DNA of 64,000 bases from Gliomastix tumulicola (taxonomy: Eukaryota; Ascomycota; Sordariomycetes; Hypocreales; Bionectriaceae). Each line of letters begins with the position of its first letter. Position 1 is the stretch's first letter. Under the pieces are notes generated by a model. The model searched no databases. It worked only from the letters and a program-made list of their open reading frames with translations, and was not told the origin of the DNA. Shown here piece by piece: positions 57,622 through 64,000 of this stretch. The stretch spans positions 248,001-312,000 of the forward strand of contig BCHX01000003.1 in NCBI GenBank assembly GCA_001599755.1, written 5' to 3'. The position numbers and the translations under genes were made by a program.

Positions 57622-60265
57622 TTGGACAAGTAGAAACCGGAAGCGTTGCGGAATGGAGTTGCCAAAGAAACACAGCGGCAGTCAATATCTCGGACCGCTC
57701 GCCTCAATAACGCAGATTCCCACAGCAACATCGACGTGGACTGTGCGAAAAGCCACTGCTCCAGCTTCGAGGCTGCTTGCGTCAAGGAAGGTCGTGGCTG
57801 ATCTCAAAGAGGCGAGTTCTCTGGGCATCCCTATCCCTTGTCCATTATTACATCAGGCTTGTACGAACTTGACTAACTTATCTGTCTTCTCAACGGCTCT
57901 AACGGCTCTATACCTATCCGACCTGCCTAGCGAGGCATGCTTGCCAAGCCGGGGCATAGCAGTGTCTGCTACGTCTGCTGTTGATATCAACAAAGCGTTT
58001 CTTCTTGCCTGTATCTTCTCGCCTTGTTGGCTCGCCAAAGCATCGCAAGATGGCCATTGTCGGTATCAAGACTGGTGGTAGGTCTGAATGACCTCCTGAA
58101 TTTTCCAATAAGAGGCATGCTCAAGTATGGCATTGAGCCGTGGTATATTGAGCCCGAGGCAAGTCTCCACCGTCTATGATGCTGCTGTCAGTAGCTGTTC
58201 AAAGCTCGGAAGACGCTGCTAGGCTTTGTCACACTGACTAACTGATTTATAGTCACATTCGGAACTCGAAATCCGTTACTAGTCTATCATTATATCGTTA
58301 TGCAACAGACTTCTCTCGGACTGGACGCCTTGCTTCAAAAACATGAGCGCACAATGAAGGGCGAAGTATTTGCTTAGAGCTGCGTTAGCGGCCGATGGCA
58401 ACGACTACGACTGGTTAGTGGAATACGGATGCCCGCTGGCTTGGACAGAAAGTCTGCGTCAAGCTCCTCCCATTCGTACAAGACCGCTAAGCTCGATGTT
58501 AACTACAGCTGCTTCGCCTCGTCATGTTTCTTCTTCCTCGACTCGCGGGTTCAACCGGGGGTTTCTGATCGTCGTGACCCGGAAGAGGAGAATCTATCAA
58601 TAAATTTGAGGGCTCGCAGAGTGCGAAGGAAGTGTGTGGGAGCTGGAGTCCGCTCTGCACCTCCCGCTGCGGTTGAGTGGCAAAGCACAATATTAACGCC
58701 CAATGCTGGGCAACAGTGGCTTCGGTCAAATATCAAGCCGAACGATCCTTTGGCAGTAGATTGCCCCAAGACTGTCAGCCTGTTCGCCCCCTTTCCATAT
58801 CTACCGACCTTGACCTGGTTTCCAACAGGCTTTCTAGTGTATTGAAACCTAGCCACGACCGCCTCTGCCTAGCATTCCCTCGATATTTTGGTGGGCATAA
58901 TCTAGGCCTTGAAACACACGCACTTCCATTCCACGGATCTTTCACTCATGGTGATGGAGACGCTCGAAGTCTCTGCCGTCTGTATCTCTGTCAGCACACC
59001 CAGTGCCCAGATTGATACGCATGGTAGGATCTGCCATACCCGTCCCCCTTTTAGGTACAGATGGACACTTCTAATCTTTGAGATCTAGACTGGGCCTCGA
59101 TCAATCTACGTCGACAGCTTTATATCACCGGGAAGAAGCCTTGATTACTGTCAAAGGAGAATAGAGCGCGAAGTACGACAAATCGCCAACTCCCCTCACG
59201 TCGTCCGCCTTCCGTTCTTTGCCATATTTATTGAATCAACAGTGCATCAAATGACCGACCATTCGAGTTGGTAGCGAGAGCCTGACTAGCTCCCTCCCCA
59301 AGGAAACTTCACATCCATGGCTTAGCCGCGTTGTCGCTTCCCCTCTTGCTTCTGAAACCTCAACTGAGTCAGAGACTACCTCGAAGATCTTGAATCATCG
59401 CATTCGGCCCCGCTCCGTCTGCGTACCACCAACTTGTGGACCTGAAGGCCTGCACGCTTGGTATCAAAGCACCTCAGGACGTGACTTCGCCGGCATTTAG
59501 TCACAACATTATCCGTTCCGGGAGGCAGCTTTGTGCCAATACAACAGCCATAGACTCTTCTTTGGCTTGAGCCTACACCACAGCCAGTATTCTTCTTCCA
59601 GAAAAAGGTCTGCTAAGACCACAGGCCTCGCCGTCCGCCGACTTGACGCTCGGCAGAGCGTCCCTCGCGTCAGTGCTGCTGTATGTCTAGGAAGGCCAAC
59701 GGGGTCTTGGTTACAGCCTTTGTCAAGCAACGACTTTACCAAACCTTGCTTAAGTGTGCGTCCGCCTCGGGGTCGGCGCGCGCGCGTGATGCTGGGTTGA
59801 GCACCTAAACAGTACTGATGCCACCTGGACATCACCTGGTGGCTCTTGGTTCTCCGTGATCAACTTGCAAAACAAACAGACACAAGCTATCACGGAGTTC
59901 GAGAACTTCAAGCCTCTCAGCAACCGCATGGAGACAAGGCTCACAAGACGCTGTTACTTGACTCTCTGTACAAGGCGTTTAGCGGAGACCATTTCCGAAA
60001 GATCAGGACGACTTCGTCCTCTACCGACGTCTTGGAGTCCTGGGGCTCTTCGCTGGCTACTGGGGCTCCGAGGAGGGGGTCTGGGCCGACGGAAATCATC
60101 CGCAGAGCTCCCAGTTACGAACATCTGCTGGACGAAGCTATCTATAATATTCTCTGTTGGTCTGGGTGTTGTCGGCTTATGCGGACCCAGAAATACTCAT
60201 CAAACATGCTCGCCCAAGGCTTACCCATCAAGTAAGATATCGGGCTTCGCTCAAGAATTACGATC
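57622..60265. pseudogene. Region of broken coding-like sequence
   Basis: Several stretches look like coding sequence that changes frame or stops. Examples are a 142-codon plus frame at 57653-58081, a plus frame near 58467-58790 (reading SSSHSYKTAKLDVNY), a stretch at about 59157-59245 reading EREVRQIANSPHVVRLPFFA, and one at 59925-60170 that reads in two overlapping frames. No piece is long enough or motif-rich enough to name a family. I interpret the region as decayed genes, but the individual borders are not secure. Confidence 0.35.
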
Positions 60266-61504
60266 ATGCGAGATCCATATCCATGTCACAATATCAAGAT
60301 TGAGAGGAAGCCCTGCGTTCTCTGTCAGATACCTCACCCTTTCATCAAAGAGGACGAATATGTGGAAACCCACAAATGGGATTTCGGAGCGACATGGAAG
60401 AGCTCTGTTCGCGGTTCGTTCTGGCTGACATCCCTCTAACATACGATGTGATCCTTTTGCGGCTAGTCCAACGATCATCGCTACTTTTTCGTTGGCGGAG
60501 AGTGACCAGCCGTTGCCCGAATCGCTGGGCCTACCAAAACCTCTCCCCCCTCCCCGCCTGAATACCTCGCACACGACGAGGAGACCCCTGCCGCTGAAGA
60601 TGGGGCCCACGATGCGTGGGATGAGGCTCTTGCAGTTGAAGATGGAGTCAACGAGGACGAGGCCCCTGCAGGTGATGACGGGGCCGGCGGAATTATAGAC
60701 GGGGGTGAGCTGGGTTGGTGGAATGCGGTCGGATGGCACCCGCCTCAGGCAGGCTGTGGCCCGTACAGTACCAAGAGGAAATCACTGGCCATAACCCAAC
60801 AACAGCTAACGGGCGTTGAAGGGGACTTTAAACGTTCCGAGGCAAGCGTGGCCGAGGAAGCACACCATTCCTCTGGAAGAAGTGTGCGAACCCTCATTGG
60901 CTGCCCAGAGGTTCATCGTGACGCTGACAAGTATGCCGACCGTCGGACGCGGTGAAGTCTGGTTGTGCCCTCGCCGCCACCGAGCACAATATCGGGGCAA
61001 ATGAGCACGACCCCCGGGTTTCAGTGGCGTTTCGTCTGCTGAAAAGGGAGGTCCGCAGATTCTGGAAGCTGCTTTGGCTTACACCTACTTGGTGTAAGGT
61101 TTGTCTGGGGAACATCAGCCTACGTGAGGACTCTGCGTCTCTCTTCCCCTCCTTAGACCTCAAGTCCTCAACCGGCGACCAAGGAGCCCGAGGAGGATGT
61201 TGGCTCGACGTCCTATTACGCCTCGGTCCGCCCCAACCACGTCCCTTTGGCCGCGGCAGACTTTGGATAGCCAGCTAGGCAACAAGGGATGACCGCCTGG
61301 GGTTACCCATACGAGCTGGAATTGCCGACAGGGACAGAAGAAATCAGGCCCGAAAGGAGGACGTTGCCAGACAGAAAAGGGATTCCTATAACGCGTATGG
61401 ACATCCTCCAGGATTCCATCCCGGCGACTCCCATTCACGCGCCGCCTCCCACCTCCCACCCCTCCAGACTCGGCAACTACAACAACACGCCACAGACCCT
61501 CTAA
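60266..61504 (+). pseudogene. Multi-frame coding relic, family unknown
   Basis: A 57-codon frame (60266-60439) reads MRDPYPCHNIKIERKPCVLC and then a plausible globular stretch ending in Trp-rich sequence. An acidic, Gly/Asp-rich 149-codon open frame without a start follows (60506-60955, containing EDGAHDAWDEALAVEDG). Pieces at about 61175-61265 (reading EPEEDVGSTSYYASVRPNH) and 61325-61510 (reading RQKRDSYNAYGHPPGFHPGD) continue in other frames. The order and strand agree, which fits one or two former genes with several frame-shifts. The CxxC pair (CVLC) may be part of a metal site. I cannot name the family. Confidence 0.4.
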
Positions 61505-61593
61505 AGGCGAGGGGATCTTGTTGAAGTAACTCATTGGACTTGATTTGGCGGTCGGTAGTATCTGAATACACTCGCTTTGTCTAAGTTCTCAAG

Positions 61594-62441
61594 GTGGCCA
61601 ACGACAATAGTGTTCGGTGTCCTGCAGCCAGCCACATCGACAACCATTTGACAGGCCGAAACTCAAGCTGCAAGCCCTTATCGCGAGCACTATGGGCACC
61701 GACAGTGAGGAGCGACGGCCGTCGTTCGGATCTTGCTACCTCGCTTCCAACCCTTATGGAACTAGCCAGTCGCAAAGGCGTCGGTGCGATATGGACAAGC
61801 TGCCAAACGCTACGCCCAGCTCTACCAGGTGACGATACAAACGATAGAGACTGTCATGAATTCCTCCTACCAAGAGATGGAAGCCCCTATTTGGAGGAGA
61901 CCAAGGTCCAGGAACGTCTGGCCGAACCCAACACAAGCCAAACACAAGCTAGAGGAACGCCCGTCGAGATGTAAGTGATAACCACTTGTCTCTCGCACCG
62001 TTCATCGCAACCCAGGACTTTCGAGACGCAACAGCGCGATACAGTGGTTTTCAGGCACTCAGCTCATAGCTGGCTCCAGACCTGTCCGTGGCCAGCGGAA
62101 ACCTCGATAATGGCGGGTCTTCGATACCAGGGCCAACATCACTGGCCTTCCGCACTAGCAGCTGAGCAACGTGCCGGCGCAGGATATCCATCCTCTCTAT
62201 ACGAGGCTTTACCCGAGAATTTGAGAAGCCTAAGATATATCATCCAGTCGCCAGACCAGTCAAATGCTTACGAATGCTGGATCCAAGGAGGTGACCATCT
62301 GGCGAGGAGTCTGGGAAATCGGGACGCTATCAATCTCAAAGATTATATTCAATGGTATCCTATGGAAGCACTTGTAATTCCACAGGACCGTACTGATCGC
62401 CCATGGTCTGTCTTTGGACCCGCCTCGTCAACAAGCATATG
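61594..62441 (+). pseudogene. Coding-like relic, unidentified
   Basis: Two plus-strand frames cover this stretch. One (61594-61974) is open for 126 codons. Another frame near 61787-61978 reads KASVRYGQAAKRYAQLYQVT, which looks more protein-like. A gtaagt donor at 61972 suggests a former intron. From 61975 to 62442 a frame contains LRYIIQSPDQSNAYECWIQ and PMEALVIPQDRTD, again protein-like. No domain is recognised and no continuous gene model holds together. Confidence 0.35.
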
Positions 62442-62631
62442 AGGGGTCGAGAGCACACCTGCAGCCATCTCGTTCGTCTTGGCTCCCGTTGTTCAGAGCG
62501 ATGGTGATCTTGGGGAACGAAAGCGGCAAATTTTAGAAGCGCCAGGTATGATCCAACGGCGACAAATCGGAAGGCAACGATGACTCCATATAGACCATTC
62601 ACACCAATCCAACTATTTAAGAACGACATAA

Positions 62632-62910
62632 ATGACACGGCGAACCGACAGGACTGACATCACTGGAATCATCGATTGGCACCGAGATCCGGTTGGCCTT
62701 TGCGCAAGCTGCCTTCTGCTCACGTTCGGGCATGCTCAACCCAATCAACTACGCAGCCGGCCACACTTCCGTCGAGCAAGTCCAATCTGCCTTTGCCGGA
62801 ATCCTGGAGGGTAAGGGACATGTCTTTTGGAGATGCCTGGTCGTGCTAATATTCTGAAGCTGATTCTCTTCTCATCAGGAAGAATAAAGGATGAGATAAT
62901 AGGTCGTTGA
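62632..62910 (+). pseudogene. Kinase-fold (APH-like) gene fragment with a preserved intron
   Basis: The stretch DITGIIDWHRDPVG matches the conserved Ile-Ile-Asp-Trp region that follows the catalytic loop in aminoglycoside-phosphotransferase-fold kinases of fungi. After a frame break near 62700 it continues FAQAAFCSRSGMLNPINYAA and ends GILEG. A good intron (62811-62878, donor gtaaggg, branch tgctaat, acceptor catcag) joins a short last exon ending at TGA 62908-62910. The preceding catalytic-loop motif (His-x-Asp) is not found in frame upstream. The frame break and missing N-terminal part mark a fragment. Family assignment rests on one short motif. Confidence 0.4.
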
Positions 62911-64000
62911 CACCGAGAAGGCCCCAAGCAAGCCTGCGATTCTTCAAGCTGAATGAAAATAAGGACACGATGAACATGAAGAGCTTCAAGGCAACGGTGA
63001 AGGACTAATCTCGAACAAACGAGTCGTAGTAATATAACAACATATTCACGTAAAGTCTTCCTAAATCGTGTCCCATTGAACTAAAGCTGGGACGTCAAAT
63101 CGCTTCCTCCTATTTCTTATCCCTCCTCCGGTGGCTCTTGTCTATTTATTCCTTTATTTCTATCGAAGCTCAGGTAGATGTTGTTTAACTGGACCGCCTT
63201 GAATGAAATACTACTTTCTCCCAACACAGACTTGATATAGAAATTCTCGGGGAGGGGCGCATCATGTTCAAATGACTTTTAATCGATTTGTGGTCTCGTC
63301 GTCTGAATGAAGAAGGTGTTTTCGAGCGTCGGTAGGTTGGAGTGGCACGTGAGGGGGGATCTAGCCTCGTGGATGCTAGAGGAGATAGATATAGTAAGCC
63401 GTGGTATTTGAATAGCAAAAACCCATGGGAGGGAGGGATGACCGTCCGTGGGAGTATTTGCAGCTCTGTTCGCTTGGCTCGTATTCAACAAATTGTGTGA
63501 AGAGCCGTTGGGGTGGCCTGTAGAAGAGGGCGCAATATTGATCGAAGGGCTTCAAAACGAAGTGTCTGTGTGTACACGGGCGATTTGAAATCTCAAACGG
63601 GGAGCCTTTTGCTGCAAGAATGATGAGGTTGTCTAAAAGGGCGGCAGTGACGGCGGCGATGGGAATTCGTAGGATTTAACGGACGGTCGGTCAAGGGAGA
63701 AGAAAGTCTAAGGTCAGACTCGCCAACGATCGGTCGAAATATCTCGTAGGAAGGGAATTCACCGCCCTGAGAGGGAGCCTTTGTGCCTTGTGCCCCATGT
63801 CTTCACCACCGCAGAGGCTCTCCTATCGCAGTACCATGTACCCTCGGGGCTCCAGCTTTGCTGCCGTAGGCCAAAATTCCTCGTCCGGACTTCAATGAAG
63901 CTCTCGTCACAGGGGATGCACGGAGTCCCTGGCTCGGCTGGCTCTCGCGTCAAGTTTTCGTGGGCGCTCAGGTGGAGGCGTGACTCATTTGGGGGAGAAG
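62911..64000. other. Gene-free right end
   Basis: About 1.1 kb runs to the window edge without a supported gene. Short minus-strand frames near 63185-63491 and 63759-63953 have no motif and no splice continuity. No RNA gene or repeat array is seen. Confidence 0.45.

Overview
The window reads as nuclear DNA of a filamentous ascomycete (Pezizomycotina, probably Sordariomycetes; the class is inferred). Genes are split by short GT-AG introns, mostly 47-88 nt, with CTRAC/CTAAC-type branch sites. Coding DNA is GC-rich and favours C or G at third positions. The proteins are typical eukaryotic housekeeping and filamentous-fungal families. No bacterial operon, CRISPR array, rRNA, convincing tRNA or intact transposon was seen.

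Layout. 0-3 kb: the 5' part of an unidentified minus-strand gene, then a GRDP/DUF1399-family gene. 3-6 kb: gene-poor, with a short imperfect hairpin and an 80-aa ORF that has a clear intron just after its stop. 6-10.4 kb: SVP26/ERV26 (ER-exit adaptor) and BUD23 (18S rRNA methyltransferase) share a divergent promoter, and BUD23 converges on cytosolic lysyl-tRNA synthetase. 12.7-16.6 kb: a 1268-aa hybrid histidine kinase. 17.9-21.6 kb: a short-chain dehydrogenase and a one-pass membrane protein with an extracellular lectin-like beta-propeller. 22.2-36.5 kb: four minus-strand genes, namely mitochondrial NAD-isocitrate dehydrogenase subunit 1, a germinal-centre (MST3/Kin3-like) kinase, a UBX5/UBXN7-type Cdc48 adaptor and the proteasome adaptor ECM29. 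47.9-50 kb: a three-RRM Nam8/Ngr1/Csx1-like RNA-binding protein.

Functional links are loose. UBX5 and ECM29 are neighbours in the ubiquitin-proteasome system, and BUD23 and lysyl-tRNA synthetase both serve translation, but nothing looks like a gene cluster. The long gaps (36.5-47.7 kb and 50-63 kb) hold no intact recognised gene. The right part looks like a gene graveyard: an SDR pseudogene with four frame breaks and an internal stop, a kinase-fold-like fragment with a preserved intron, and several coding-like pieces broken between frames.

The most unusual locus is the RRM gene. It has an apparently multi-part spliced leader, a 646-nt intron holding a coding-like ORF, a tandem NAGNAG acceptor, and an intron that falls exactly before the stop codon. 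I found no defence or secondary-metabolite system.
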